DNA of 64,000 bases from JBBEAM01 sp040882845 (GCA_040882845.1 JBBEAM010000013.1:186001-250000); one strand, 5' to 3'; positions 1 through 10,430 are shown, counted from the first letter of the stretch. The notes: generated by a model from the sequence alone, not told the origin. Translations and numbers: made by a program.

Positions 1-497
1 GCGAGACGGAAGATCTGCACCGGCAGGCCATGGTCGCTGCACAGCCCCAGCCATTCGGCTTCCGCGGCGGCCCGGCGCTGGCTGTGCGGGTTGCCGGGCC
101 TGGCCGGCGTGTCCTCGTCCACCCAGCCGCCGCCGCGGTCGCCATAAACTCCGGTGGTCGAGAGATAGCCGGCCCAGGCCAGATTGCGGGCCTCCTTAAG
201 GCAGGGAGCAAGGTCGCGCAGCACCGGGTCGCCGCTCTTGTCGGGCGGAACCGAGGAGAGCAGATGGCTCGCTCCCCTCAGCGCCGCCTCGACTTCGGCC
301 TGCGCGAAGCTGTCGCGTAACAGCAGCGGCCGCGCGCCCAGGGCCGCGATGGCTGCGGCGCGCTGGGCGCTGCGGGTCGTCCCGAAGACCTGCCAGCCCT
401 CGGCCAGCAGGCGCCGCGTCAGCGCCTCGGCGCTGTAGCCGAACCCCAGGCAGAGCAGGCTTGGAGCGGCATTTTCGTCGCTTGGTTCATCTGTCAT
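1..497 (-). CDS. NAD(P)-dependent SDR/epimerase, YeeZ-like (3' end cut by window)
   Basis: An open frame runs from an ATG at 497 to the window edge, so about 165 N-terminal residues are visible and the C-terminus is missing. The start is MTDEPSDENAAPSL, followed by a Rossmann glycine motif LGFGYSAEAL at about residues 17-26. A later STTGVYGD segment is where extended SDR enzymes carry the substrate-site Ser/Thr. The GFGYSA form of the dinucleotide loop is typical of the YeeZ-like atypical SDR group, whose substrate is not established. It is divergent from the TPR gene at 576. The family call is good; no specific reaction can be given. Confidence 0.78.
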   Translation of the reverse strand, partial: MTDEPSDENAAPSLLCLGFGYSAEALTRRLLAEGWQVFGTTRSAQRAAAIAALGARPLLLRDSFAQAEVEAALRGASHLLSSVPPDKSGDPVLRDLAPCLKEARNLAWAGYLSTTGVYGDRGGGWVDEDTPARPGNPHSQRRAAAEAEWLGLCSDHGLPVQIFRL

Positions 498-575
498 GGG
501 ATTTACATGGCTCAGCCGGAGCGCCGCGCCAAGTGGCACTTGAATTGGCGCTGCAATCCGCGCAGTTTTGGCATC

Positions 576-1355
576 ATGCGTCACCTTCTCCTCTCGCTTG
601 CCGCCGCCGCGATCCTGGGTTGCGGATCGGTCTTCGCCCTGCCGCTTGCCGCGCAGCAGCCGCAGCGGCCGCTCGACCACGAGGCGGAGTATAGCGCCTG
701 CATGCAGCTGGCCCGCCAGGAGCCCCAGGCCGCCGAGGAGTCGGCGCGGGCCTGGCTCGAACTTGGCGGCGGCGACCCGGCCCAGCACTGCGTCGCGGTC
801 GCCCTGATCGGGCAGCAGCGCTACGCAGAGGCGGCCGAAAGCCTGGAGAATCTGGCGGCGAACATGCAGCAGCCGATCCCCAGGCTGCAGAGCGAGATGA
901 TGGCCCAGGCCGGCCAGGCCTGGATGCTGGCGGACAACAGCGGACTGGCCCTGCAGGCCCAAACCAAGGGGTTGAGCTATGCCCCGGAAAACCTCGAGCT
1001 GCTGATCGACCGCTCGATCACCCACGCGACCCGCGAAGACTTCTGGGAAGCGGTGGACGATCTCGACAAGGCCTATGCGATGGACCGCGGGCGCACCGAT
1101 ATCCTGGTGCTGCGGGCCAGCGCCTATCGGCGATTGGAGGCGATCGAGCTCGCCCTCGACGATCTCAATCGCGCCCTGGCGCTCGATCCGGGCTATCCCG
1201 AGGGGCTGCTGGAGCGCGGCATCGTCCACCGGATGCTGGGCAACGACGAGGCGGCGCGGCAGGACTGGAACAAGATCGTCAACACCGTGCCCGGCACCCC
1301 GGCGGCCGAGATCGCGCGGCGCAACCTCGACATCCTGCAGAACGGCGGCGGCTGA
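576..1355 (+). CDS. Exported tetratricopeptide-repeat protein
   Basis: A protein of 259 residues. The ATG at 576 is preferred over an upstream in-frame ATG at 507 because it opens directly into a signal sequence, MRHLLLSLAAAAILGCGSVF. The Leu-Gly-Cys near residue 16 is a weak lipobox, so it could be a lipoprotein or a Sec-cleaved periplasmic protein. The body is helical, with at least three TPR-like repeats at about residues 140-245 (for example ILVLRASAYRRLEAIELALD and GYPEGLLERGIVHRMLGNDE). Such proteins act as protein-interaction scaffolds in the envelope. It converges with the GST gene 3 bases downstream. No specific partner can be named. Confidence 0.72.
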   Translation: MRHLLLSLAAAAILGCGSVFALPLAAQQPQRPLDHEAEYSACMQLARQEPQAAEESARAWLELGGGDPAQHCVAVALIGQQRYAEAAESLENLAANMQQPIPRLQSEMMAQAGQAWMLADNSGLALQAQTKGLSYAPENLELLIDRSITHATREDFWEAVDDLDKAYAMDRGRTDILVLRASAYRRLEAIELALDDLNRALALDPGYPEGLLERGIVHRMLGNDEAARQDWNKIVNTVPGTPAAEIARRNLDILQNGGG

Positions 1356-1358
1356 GCC

Positions 1359-2027
1359 TTAAAAGTCCGGATCGCCGTAGTGCTTGGGCGGCGGAAAGCC
1401 CGGCACGTAGTCGGCCAGGATCTGGCGCATCGACGGCCGCGACTTGACCCGTGCGTACCACTCCTTGGCTTCGGGGTGGTCCTCCCAGGGCACGTCGCCG
1501 AGGTAGTCCACCGTGGAGATATGCGCTGCCGCGGCGGCGTCGGCCAGGCTGAAGCGCTCTCCGGCCAGCCAGTTGCGCCGGTCCGACAGCCAGACGATGT
1601 ACTCCAGGTGATAGTGGATGTTCTGCAGCGCGGCGCGGATCGCCGTGGCCTCGGGGTGGCCCAGGCCGAGAAAGCGCTTCATCACCTTCTCCTCGATCAG
1701 CAGGCTGGAAACCTCCTGCCCGAACTTGCCGTCGAACCAGGCGCAGAGCCGGCGCACCTCGGCGCGGTCGAGCGGCTCGGAGCCGATCAGCGGCGGCTCG
1801 GGATAGACCTCCTCCAGGTACTCGGCGATCACCATGGCGCCGGTGATCACCGTGCCCTCGGCCTCGATCAGCACCGGGACCTCGCCAGCCGGGTTGAGGC
1901 GCAGGAAATCCTCCCGCCGCTCCCAGGTCTTTTCGCTCTTGAGCTCGCAGTCGAGCCCCTTCTCCTTCAGCAGGATGCGGATCTTGCGGGAGCCGGGATC
2001 GAGCGGCAGGTGATAGAGGCTGCGCAT
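1359..2027 (-). CDS. Glutathione S-transferase family protein
   Basis: A 222-residue cytosolic GST, the usual family length. The start at 2027 (MRSLYHLPLDPGSRK) begins right at the thioredoxin-fold domain; the longer open frame to 2093 adds non-homologous residues. The N-terminal domain (1-80) carries GEVPVLIEAEGTVITGAMVI, the cis-Pro and gamma-glutamyl binding loop. The C-terminal helical domain (90-215) carries the N-capping-box-like FSLADAAAAAHISTVDYL. Substrate is unknown. A Ser/Arg pair (PGSRK) lies where the catalytic Ser or Cys of bacterial GSTs usually sits. It is transcribed towards the TPR gene; gltB lies upstream on the same strand with an 85-base gap. Confidence 0.88.
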   Translation of the reverse strand: MRSLYHLPLDPGSRKIRILLKEKGLDCELKSEKTWERREDFLRLNPAGEVPVLIEAEGTVITGAMVIAEYLEEVYPEPPLIGSEPLDRAEVRRLCAWFDGKFGQEVSSLLIEEKVMKRFLGLGHPEATAIRAALQNIHYHLEYIVWLSDRRNWLAGERFSLADAAAAAHISTVDYLGDVPWEDHPEAKEWYARVKSRPSMRQILADYVPGFPPPKHYGDPDF

Positions 2028-2112
2028 GACGGCGCGACTATACGCAAAGCCGCCCGCGCCGGGGAAGCGCCTCGACGCCCTGCCATGGGGCATTTTCAGG
2101 GCAGGCGGAGAT

Positions 2113-5100
2113 CTACTCCGCCGGTTGCCGGGCGGCGTCCTGGGCGGTTTGCTCGTCGCTCAGCGGGTGCTCCAGCTTGTCGAGCATGTCCTTGGGCACG
2201 ATCAGCCAGAACTTCGCCTTCTCCATCTCCCAGTCGAGCTGCAGCTGCTCGGCGTAGCGCGACTGGGTCTCGCGGATGTGGCGGACGATCAGGTCGTGGA
2301 CCAGCTGCTCGTAGTAGGCGCTCTGCAGGCGCTGCACGGTCACGCTGTCCTCGTTGAGCCGCGGCCGGAAGCTGCCTTGCGGATCGTAGACGAAGGCGAG
2401 GCCGCCGGTCATTCCGGCGGCGAAGTTGTCGCCGACCGTCCCCAGGATCACCGCGGTGCCGCCGGTCATGTACTCGCAGCCGTTGGAGCCGCAGCCCTCG
2501 ACCACCGTCGTGGCGCCGGAGTTGCGTACGGCGAAGCGGTCGCCGGCCTGGCCGGCGGCGAAGAGCGTGCCGGCGGTGGCGCCGTAAAGCGCGACGTTGC
2601 CGATGATGGTGTTCTGGTCGGTCGGCAGGGTGCTCGCGGTCATCGGGCGGACCACGATGTCGCCGCCGGACAGTCCCTTGCCGGTGTAGTCGTTGGAATC
2701 GCCGAACACCTCCAGCTTGATGCCCTGCACCAGCCAGGCGCCGAGCGACTGGCCGGCGGAGCCGCGCAGCCGCACGGTGACGTGGCCGGGACGCAGGCCG
2801 TGCATGCCGAACTTGCGGGTGATCTTGGAGCTCAGCTTGGCGCCGATCGCGCGCTGGGTGTTCTGGATGTTGTAGGTCAGCTGCATCTTCTCGCCATGCA
2901 GGAACAGCGGACCGGCGTCCTTGATCATCTGCGCGTCCAGGGTCTCGGGCACCTCGTTGCGGCCCTCGACGGTCGAATGGGCGGTGTACTGTCCGGCGTC
3001 GGCGCGTGCCAGGATCGGGTTGAGGTCGAGGTCGTCGAGATGCGCCGCGCCGCGGCTGACCTGGGTCAGCAGGTCGGTGCGGCCGATCACCTCCTCCAGG
3101 GAGCGGAAGCCAAGCCCGGCGAGGATCTCGCGTACCTCCTCGGCGACGAAGGAGAAGAGGTTGATCACCTTCTCCGGCGTGCCGGTGAACTTGGCGCGCA
3201 GGCGTTCGTCCTGGGTGCAGACCCCGACCGGGCAGGTGTTGCTGTGGCACTGGCGGACCATGATGCAGCCCATCGCGACCAGCGAGGCGGTGCCGATGCC
3301 GAACTCCTCGGCGCCCAGCATGGCGGCGATCACCACGTCGCGGCCGCACTTGATGCCGCCGTCGGTGCGCAGCTTCACCCGGTGGCGCAGGCGGTTCATG
3401 GTCAGCACCTGGTGGACCTCGCTGAGGCCCATCTCCCAGGGCAGCCCGGCGTATTTGATCGAGGTCTGCGGGCTCGCGCCGGTGCCGCCGGAATGGCCGG
3501 AGATCAAGATGGTGTCGGCATGCGCCTTGGCGACGCCGGCGGCGATGGTGCCGATCCCGGTGCGCGCCACCAGCTTGACGCAGACCCGGGCGTCGGGGTT
3601 GATCTGCTTTAAGTCGTAGATCAGCTGCGCAAGATCCTCGATCGAGTAGATGTCGTGGTGCGGCGGCGGCGAGATCAGCGTGACTCCTGGCGTGGAGTGG
3701 CGCAGCCGGGCGATCATCTGCGAAACCTTGAATCCGGGCAGCTGGCCGCCCTCGCCGGGCTTGGCGCCCTGGGCGACCTTGATTTCCAGCTCGGCGCAGT
3801 TGTTGAGATACTCGGCGGTGACGCCGAAGCGGCCCGAGGCGACCTGCTTGATCGCGCTGGAGGCGTTGTCGCCGTTCTCGCGCGGGGCATAGCGGGCCGG
3901 ATCCTCGCCGCCCTCGCCGCTGTCCGACTTGGCGCCGATGCGGTTCATGGCGATCGACAGGGTCTCATGCGCCTCGGGACTCAGCGCCCCCAGGGAGATG
4001 CCCGGCGCGACCAGCCGCTTGCGGATCTCGGTGATCGACTGGACTTCCTCCAGCGGCGCCGGGGTCTCGCTCTTCTTGAAGTCGAGCAGGTCGCGCAGGG
4101 CGATCGGCGGCAGGCGGTCGAGCCCGGCGGTGTACTTCTTGTAGGTGGCATAGGAATCGTTGGCGACGGCGGCCTGCAGGGTGTGCATCAGCTCGCCTTG
4201 GAAGCCGTGCGCCTCTCCATTGCGGCGGTAGCGGTAGAAGCCGCCGACCGGCAGGGCGATGACGTCGGCGCGGAAGGCGCGGGCATGGGCCTGCAGCACC
4301 TTCTGCTGGATACCGCTCATGCCGATGCCGGAAATCCGTGAGGGCATGCCGGGGAAGTACTCGCCGACCAGGGTGCGGCTGAGGCCGATGGCCTCGAAGT
4401 TCTTGCCGCCGCGATAGGAGGAGACGATCGAGATGCCCATCTTCGACATCACCTTCAGCAGGCCCATGTCGGTCGCCTGCTTGTAGCGCGCCACGCAGTC
4501 CTCCAGGGAACGCGCGCCAAACAGGCCGCGGGCGTGGCGGTCGGCGATCGCCTCCTGCGCCAGGTAGGCGTTGACCGTGGTCGCGCCGACCCCGATCAGC
4601 ACCGCGAAGTAATGCACGTCGAGGCATTCGCCGGCGCGCACGTTAAGCGAGGTGAAGGTGCGCAGCTGCTGCTTGACCAGGTGGGTGTGCACCGCACCGG
4701 TGGCGAGGATCATCGGGATCGCCGCCCGCTCGGCGGTCACGCCCTCGTCGGAGAGGATCACGTGCACGGCGCCGCCGCGCACCGCGTTCTCGGCCTCCTG
4801 ACAGATCCGATTGACCGCGTCCTGCAGCGCCGTCTCGCTGCCGTCGGTGGGAAAGCTGCAGTCGACCTCGGCGGCGGTCTCGCCCATGTAGTCGCGCATC
4901 GCCGCGAACTCGGCGTTGGACAGCACCGGGGATTCCAGCTGCAGCAGGTCGCACTGGCTGGCGTCCTCCTCCAGGATGTTGCCGAGGTTTCCGAGGCGGG
5001 TCTTCAGCGACATCACCGCGTTCTCGCGCAGCGAGTCGATCGGCGGGTTGGTCACCTGGCTGAAGTTCTGGCGGAAGAAGTGGTGCAGGCCGCGATACTG

Positions 5101-6681
5101 CTCCGACAGCACGGCGACCGGAGTGTCGTCGCCCATCGAGCCGACCGCCTCCTTGGCGTCCTCGATCATCGGCTGCAGGATCAGCTCGAGATCCTCCATC
5201 GACCAGCCGTAGGAGACCTGGCGGCGGCGCAGCTCCGGCTTCTCGAGGCGCGGCGCCTCGCTGAAGCCGCCCGAGGCGGTGGCCCTCTGCAGCAGGGAGT
5301 CGAGCTCGGTGATCTTGGCGGTCCACTTGCCGTAGGGGTGGCGCGCGGCCAGCTTTTCCTTCAGCTCGCGGTCCTTGTAGAGCGTGCCCTCGGGCAGCAT
5401 CACCGCGATCATTTCGCCCGGCCCGAGGCGGCCCTTTTCGATCACCTTGCTTTCCTCGGTCTTCACCATGCCGGCTTCCGAACCGACCACCAGCAGGCCG
5501 TCGCTGGTGATGCTGTAGCGCAGCGGTCTGAGGCCGTTGCGGTCCATGCCGGCGAGCACCCAGTGGCCGCCGAAGGCGCAGATCGCCGCCGGGCCGTCCC
5601 AGGGCTCCATCACCGAGTTGCAGTGGCTGTAGAAGCTGCGCAGATTGTCCGGCAGGTCGCGCTTCGACCAGGCCTCGGGAATCAGCATCGACTTGACCAG
5701 CGGCAGGTCGCGCCCGGCGCGCACCAGCAGTTCGGCGACGGCGTCGAGCGCCGCGGAGTCCGAGGACTGGGCCTGGATCACTGGCTTGACGTCCTCGATG
5801 TGGTCGGCGAAGGCCGGACAGGACATCCGCGTCTCGTGCGCCTTCATCCAGTTGTCGTTGCCCTGCAGGGTGTTGATCTCGCCGTTGTGGGCGAGCACCC
5901 GGAAGGGCTGCGCCAGCCGCCAGGTCGGGAAGGTGTTGGTCGAGAAGCGCTGGTGGAAGATCGCGAAGGAGGAGGTGAAGCGCTCGTCCGCCAGGTCGGG
6001 GTAGAAGTTCGCCAGGTCCTGGGCCAGGAACAGGCCCTTGTAGATGATCGAGCGGCAGGACAGCGAGCAGATATAGAACTCGGTGATGTTCTCGGCCAGC
6101 ACCGCCTTCTCGATCCGGCGGCGGATCAGGTAGAGGTCGAGCTCGAACTCCTTGTTCGGCTTGCCCAGGTTGTTGGCGATCATGATCTGCTCGATCTCGG
6201 GCCGGGTGGCATTGGCCTTCTCGCCGACGATATCGATGTTCACCGGCACCTGGCGCCAGCCGTAGATCGCATAGCCCCAGCGGATGATCTCCGACTCGAC
6301 GATGCAGCGGCAGCGCTCCTGCGCCATCAGCTCGGTGCGCGGCAGGAAGACCATGCCGACGGCGAGGCGGCCGTCGTGCAGCTCGTGGCCGGTGCGCTCG
6401 ACGTGCTCCTTGAAGAAGGCCTGGGGAATCTGCACGTGGATGCCGGCACCGTCGCCGGTCTTGCCGTCGGCGTCCACGGCGCCGCGGTGCCAGACCGCCT
6501 TCAGCGCTTCGATGCCCTTGAGGACCACCTCGCGGCGCGGCTTGCCGTCGATCGCGGCGATCAGGCCGACGCCGCAGGCTTCGTGCTCGTCCTGCGGGCG
6601 GTAGGCGTGTGCCGCCTCCAGCTTGCGGGCGTTTTCCCGCCAGTCGCGGATGAAGCTGTCGTCGTTGGGCATCTCGGTCAT
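2113..6681 (-). CDS. gltB: Glutamate synthase (NADPH) large chain
   Basis: The 1,522-residue alpha subunit of GOGAT makes two glutamates from glutamine and 2-oxoglutarate, the second step of GS-GOGAT ammonia assimilation. A short propeptide precedes Cys36 in EHEACGVGLIA, the expected N-terminal nucleophile of the class II glutaminase domain (36-430). The FMN-binding synthase domain covers roughly 830-1200 and holds the 3Fe-4S cysteines near 1145-1160 (CHSNTCPVGVC). The GXGXG beta-helix domain follows at 1240-1480. ATG 6681 and ATG 6672 are both possible; GGAG and AAGGA lie just upstream. It begins 7 bases after the gltD stop, so the two are co-transcribed. Confidence 0.97.
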   Translation of the reverse strand: MTEMPNDDSFIRDWRENARKLEAAHAYRPQDEHEACGVGLIAAIDGKPRREVVLKGIEALKAVWHRGAVDADGKTGDGAGIHVQIPQAFFKEHVERTGHELHDGRLAVGMVFLPRTELMAQERCRCIVESEIIRWGYAIYGWRQVPVNIDIVGEKANATRPEIEQIMIANNLGKPNKEFELDLYLIRRRIEKAVLAENITEFYICSLSCRSIIYKGLFLAQDLANFYPDLADERFTSSFAIFHQRFSTNTFPTWRLAQPFRVLAHNGEINTLQGNDNWMKAHETRMSCPAFADHIEDVKPVIQAQSSDSAALDAVAELLVRAGRDLPLVKSMLIPEAWSKRDLPDNLRSFYSHCNSVMEPWDGPAAICAFGGHWVLAGMDRNGLRPLRYSITSDGLLVVGSEAGMVKTEESKVIEKGRLGPGEMIAVMLPEGTLYKDRELKEKLAARHPYGKWTAKITELDSLLQRATASGGFSEAPRLEKPELRRRQVSYGWSMEDLELILQPMIEDAKEAVGSMGDDTPVAVLSEQYRGLHHFFRQNFSQVTNPPIDSLRENAVMSLKTRLGNLGNILEEDASQCDLLQLESPVLSNAEFAAMRDYMGETAAEVDCSFPTDGSETALQDAVNRICQEAENAVRGGAVHVILSDEGVTAERAAIPMILATGAVHTHLVKQQLRTFTSLNVRAGECLDVHYFAVLIGVGATTVNAYLAQEAIADRHARGLFGARSLEDCVARYKQATDMGLLKVMSKMGISIVSSYRGGKNFEAIGLSRTLVGEYFPGMPSRISGIGMSGIQQKVLQAHARAFRADVIALPVGGFYRYRRNGEAHGFQGELMHTLQAAVANDSYATYKKYTAGLDRLPPIALRDLLDFKKSETPAPLEEVQSITEIRKRLVAPGISLGALSPEAHETLSIAMNRIGAKSDSGEGGEDPARYAPRENGDNASSAIKQVASGRFGVTAEYLNNCAELEIKVAQGAKPGEGGQLPGFKVSQMIARLRHSTPGVTLISPPPHHDIYSIEDLAQLIYDLKQINPDARVCVKLVARTGIGTIAAGVAKAHADTILISGHSGGTGASPQTSIKYAGLPWEMGLSEVHQVLTMNRLRHRVKLRTDGGIKCGRDVVIAAMLGAEEFGIGTASLVAMGCIMVRQCHSNTCPVGVCTQDERLRAKFTGTPEKVINLFSFVAEEVREILAGLGFRSLEEVIGRTDLLTQVSRGAAHLDDLDLNPILARADAGQYTAHSTVEGRNEVPETLDAQMIKDAGPLFLHGEKMQLTYNIQNTQRAIGAKLSSKITRKFGMHGLRPGHVTVRLRGSAGQSLGAWLVQGIKLEVFGDSNDYTGKGLSGGDIVVRPMTASTLPTDQNTIIGNVALYGATAGTLFAAGQAGDRFAVRNSGATTVVEGCGSNGCEYMTGGTAVILGTVGDNFAAGMTGGLAFVYDPQGSFRPRLNEDSVTVQRLQSAYYEQLVHDLIVRHIRETQSRYAEQLQLDWEMEKAKFWLIVPKDMLDKLEHPLSDEQTAQDAARQPAE

Positions 6682-6688
6682 GTCCTTG

Positions 6689-8134
6689 TTACTCCGCGGC
6701 CACGGCGGGGGCGCGCAGCGCCTGCTGCTTGAGGTAGCCGACGATCGAGGCGGCGGCATCGCGTCCGTCGCGGATCGCCCAGACCACCAGGGAGGCGCCG
6801 CGCACGATGTCGCCGGCGGCGAAGACGCCGTCCAGGTTGGTCGACAGGCTGCGGAAGTCGGTCTTGATCGTGCCCCAGCGGGTCACCGCCAGCTCCGGGC
6901 AGTCGAACAGCGCCGGCAGATCCTCGGCGTCGAAGCCCAGCGCCTTGATGACGATGTCGGCCTCCACGTCATAGGCCGAGTCCTCCAGGATCTGCGGGGT
7001 CTGGCGGCCGGTCGCGTCGGCGACGCCGAGGTGCACCCGGGCCGCCTTGACGGTCCTGACCGTCTCATCGCCGTCGAAAGCGAGCGGCGCCGCCAGCCAG
7101 ACGAACTCGACGCCCTCCTCCTCGGCGTTGGCGACCTCGCGCTGGGAGCCGGGCATGTTCTCCCGGTTGCGGCGGTAGAGGCACTTGACGGACTCGGCGC
7201 CCTGGCGCACCGCGGTGCGCACGCAGTCCATGGCGGTGTCGCCGCCGCCGATCACCACGACCTTCTTGCCGGCGGCATTCAGCGTGCCGTCCTCGAAGTC
7301 CGGCACGCAATCGCCCAGGCCGACGCGGTTGGAGGCGGTCAGGTAGTCCATCGCCGGAAAGACGTTGCCGAGGCCGGCGCCGGGAAGCTTGATGTCGCGG
7401 GCGTTGTAGACGCCGGTGGCGATCAGCACCGCGTCGTGCTTGTCGCGCAGCTGCTGCAGGCTGGCGTCGCGGCCGACCTCGAAGTTGAGTTGGTAGGTCA
7501 CGCCGGCGTCGGCGATCAGCTTGGCCCGGCGCTCGACCACCTCCTTCTCCAGCTTGAAGTTGGGAATGCCGTAGATCATCAGCCCGCCGACCCGGTCGTA
7601 GCGGTCGTAGACCGTGACCTGATAGCCGGCGCGGCGCAGCTCCTCGGCGGCGGCGAGACCGCCCGGTCCGGCGCCGACGATGCCGACGCTCTGGTCGAAC
7701 TCCTCGGCCGGCTGCACCGGCTTGACCCAGCCGCGCTCCCAGGCCGTGTCGTTGATGTACTTCTCCACCGCGCCGATGGTCACCGTGCCGTGGCCGGCCT
7801 GCTCGATCACGCAGTTGCCTTCGCAGAGCCGGTCCTGGGGGCAGATTCGGCCGCAGATTTCCGGGAAATTGTTGGTCGCCTGGCTGACCTCGTAGGCCTC
7901 CTCGAGGCGGCCCGCGGCAGTCAGCATCAGCCAATCGGGGATGTTGTTGTGCACCGGGCAGTGCACCTGGCAGTAGGGCACGCCGCACTGGGAGCAGCGG
8001 CTGGACTGCTCGGCCGCGCCTTCGCTCGAGAATTCGTCGTAGATCTCGCCGAAATCGTCGCGCCGCGCCTCGACATCCCGCTTGGGCGGGGTGCGCCGCT
8101 CGACATCGGTGAAGGTCATCATCCGCTTGGCCAT
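6689..8134 (-). CDS. gltD: Glutamate synthase (NADPH) small chain
   Basis: The 481-residue beta subunit of GOGAT passes electrons from NADPH through FAD and 4Fe-4S clusters to GltB. The start MAKRMMTFTD at 8134 matches the family N-terminus; a longer frame reaches 8194. Cluster cysteines are visible at 47, 50, 55 and 59 (CSQCGVPYCQVHC) and in CGRICPQDRLCEGNC at about 95-110. An FAD motif (GAGPGGLAAAEELRRAGY) and an NADPH motif (VVIGGGDTAMDC) follow. It is the first gene of the gltDB operon, reading away from uppP. I see no sigma-54 promoter, although NtrC control is common for this operon. Confidence 0.96.
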   Translation of the reverse strand: MAKRMMTFTDVERRTPPKRDVEARRDDFGEIYDEFSSEGAAEQSSRCSQCGVPYCQVHCPVHNNIPDWLMLTAAGRLEEAYEVSQATNNFPEICGRICPQDRLCEGNCVIEQAGHGTVTIGAVEKYINDTAWERGWVKPVQPAEEFDQSVGIVGAGPGGLAAAEELRRAGYQVTVYDRYDRVGGLMIYGIPNFKLEKEVVERRAKLIADAGVTYQLNFEVGRDASLQQLRDKHDAVLIATGVYNARDIKLPGAGLGNVFPAMDYLTASNRVGLGDCVPDFEDGTLNAAGKKVVVIGGGDTAMDCVRTAVRQGAESVKCLYRRNRENMPGSQREVANAEEEGVEFVWLAAPLAFDGDETVRTVKAARVHLGVADATGRQTPQILEDSAYDVEADIVIKALGFDAEDLPALFDCPELAVTRWGTIKTDFRSLSTNLDGVFAAGDIVRGASLVVWAIRDGRDAAASIVGYLKQQALRAPAVAAE

Positions 8135-8467
8135 GCCTTGCGTCTCTCCGCGTGCGTTTCTTGTCTTCGGCTTGTTTTGAGCCACTTTCCTCACCGTTTT
8201 TGGCCCTCTGAGCCCGGCGGGAAAGCGGTGATAGCGGACTATAACAGAGCGCGCGAGGAAAATCAGCTATATAGGGCGCATTTGCGTACTAAAAAGTACG
8301 ATATTCTTTTGTGCCGGCCGGGAACAGACGCGGGCATGATGCGGCGCAGCAAAAGTAGTTCTCAAATGAGTCCTAATTTGCAGGCTGCGGCGGCGCGGAA
8401 TCGGCTGCTATAAGCGCGGGGAAAGCCGGATTCCGGCGTTCTGGGTTGCACAGACGGGGGGTGGCCG
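8135..8467. other. Divergent intergenic region between gltD and uppP
   Basis: A gap of 333 bases without a convincing gene, more AT-rich than its surroundings, and the place where both divergent promoters must lie. It contains the palindrome at 8285-8300, a small CTCA-AA-TGAG palindrome at 8361-8370, and a TATAAG sequence at 8409-8414 that could be the -10 of uppP but lacks a good -35. In the gltD direction a TTATAG-like hexamer occurs near 8239-8244, also with a poor -35. Confidence 0.5.
8285..8300. promoter_or_regulatory. Perfect palindrome CGTACT-AAAA-AGTACG, candidate operator
   Basis: Six-base inverted arms around an AAAA centre lie in the divergent gltD/uppP region, about 150 bases upstream of the gltD start and 170 upstream of uppP. 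The 16-base two-fold symmetry fits a dimeric regulator site. It lacks a following T-run, so it does not look like a terminator. The regulator is unknown. Confidence 0.35.
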
Positions 8468-9313
<846 letters not shown>

Positions 9314-9323
9314 TCCCGGCTCT

Positions 9324-10313
9324 TTAGGTGCCGCGCTTCCTGGCGTCTTCGACCGGCGGCGCCGTGAAGCGCCCGCCGGGGCGGTAGCGCTCCAGGTAGG
9401 TCGGCAGGATGACCTCGACGGAATGCGCCTCGACGCCCAGATCGGCCAAACCTTTGGCATTCTTCGAGACGACATTGTCGCTTTCCAGCAGGGTCACCTG
9501 ATCGCGGGTCAGCAGCGGCGCGATCGGCAGCGGCAGCAGGGTCACCAGCTCCAGCACGCTGGCCTGCAGCCTGGCCAGGGGGAAAGGCAGCGGCAGCAAG
9601 AGCCGTCTGCGGGCGATGGCCTGCAGCAGCAGGCGCATCAGCTCCTTGAAGCTGTACACCTTCGGGCCGCCCAGTTCGAAGGTTGCGCCCTTGGCCGCCG
9701 GCTGGGCGAGGCAGGCGGAAACCGCGTTGGCGACGTCGGTGACGTAGACCGGCTGAAATTTGGTTTCGCCGCCGCCGATCAGCGGCAGCGCCGGGCTGAT
9801 CCGGGCCATGGCGGCGAAGCGGTTGAAGAAATCGTCCTCGGGGCCGAACACGATCGAGGGGCGCAGGATGGCGGCCTCCTTGAAGGCTTTCTTGACCGCC
9901 TGCTCGCCGGCGCCCTTGGAGCGGGCGTAGTCCGAAGCCGCCTTGGTCGAGGCGCCGATCGCCGAGATATGCACCAGTTGTGCGACGCCCGCCGCCCTGG
10001 CCGCCTCGGCGATGCGCTTGGCGCCCTGGTGATGCACGGCGTCGAAGCTCTGCCTGCCGGACTCGTAGAGAATGCCGACCAGGTTGATCACGGCGTCCAC
10101 GCCCTCGACGGCGCGCACCACCGAGGCTTCGTCCTGCAGGCGGGTCGCCAGGGGGACGATCTGCCCGACCGTGCCCAGGGGCTTGAGGAACTGCGCGCCC
10201 TTGGGGTCGCGCACCGCGACGCGGATCACCCAGCCCTCCCTGGCGAGCTGGCGGACGACGTAGCGTCCGATGAAACCCGAGCCGCCGAAGATCGTCACCG
10301 TGCGCGCTGCCAT
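9324..10313 (-). CDS. Complex I NDUFA9-type SDR protein (NAD(P)H-binding)
   Basis: A 329-residue atypical short-chain dehydrogenase, typical of the alphaproteobacterial homologues of the mitochondrial complex I accessory subunit NDUFA9. The N-terminal Rossmann motif is VTIFGGSGFIGRYVVRQL. LVHISAIGAS and SDYARSKGAGE supply the Ser/Tyr/Lys-like region, and ILRPSIVFGPEDDFFNRFA is a hallmark of this subgroup. The family binds NAD(P)H tightly and mostly has a structural role; some members are called ubiquinone-related reductases. GGAGAG lies upstream of the ATG. No nuo genes are in view, so a complex I role is inferred from family only. Confidence 0.87.
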   Translation of the reverse strand: MAARTVTIFGGSGFIGRYVVRQLAREGWVIRVAVRDPKGAQFLKPLGTVGQIVPLATRLQDEASVVRAVEGVDAVINLVGILYESGRQSFDAVHHQGAKRIAEAARAAGVAQLVHISAIGASTKAASDYARSKGAGEQAVKKAFKEAAILRPSIVFGPEDDFFNRFAAMARISPALPLIGGGETKFQPVYVTDVANAVSACLAQPAAKGATFELGGPKVYSFKELMRLLLQAIARRRLLLPLPFPLARLQASVLELVTLLPLPIAPLLTRDQVTLLESDNVVSKNAKGLADLGVEAHSVEVILPTYLERYRPGGRFTAPPVEDARKRGT

Positions 10314-10402
10314 GGTCTCTCCTCAATCGTCCTGTTGTCTGGCCACCCGGAAGACGGCTGCCCGGCGGTCACGCCGGGTTATAACACCCCCGGCGGCGGA
10401 AG

Positions 10403-10430
10403 TTGACACCCTGTGTGACGGGGGTATCTT
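10403..10430 (+). promoter_or_regulatory. Sigma-70-like promoter for nrnC
   Basis: TTGACA at 10403-10408, a 16-base spacer, then TATCTT at 10425-10430. The -35 is perfect and the -10 matches four of six. It would start transcription roughly 50 bases before the GTG of nrnC. Confidence 0.5.

Noticed and set aside
4534..6732. 732-residue plus-strand frame opposite gltB
   Set aside because: Antisense GC shadow; no ribosome site and no recognisable domain.
8135..8467. Sigma-54 promoter for gltD
   Set aside because: No TGGCAC-N5-TTGC match on either strand in this region by reading.
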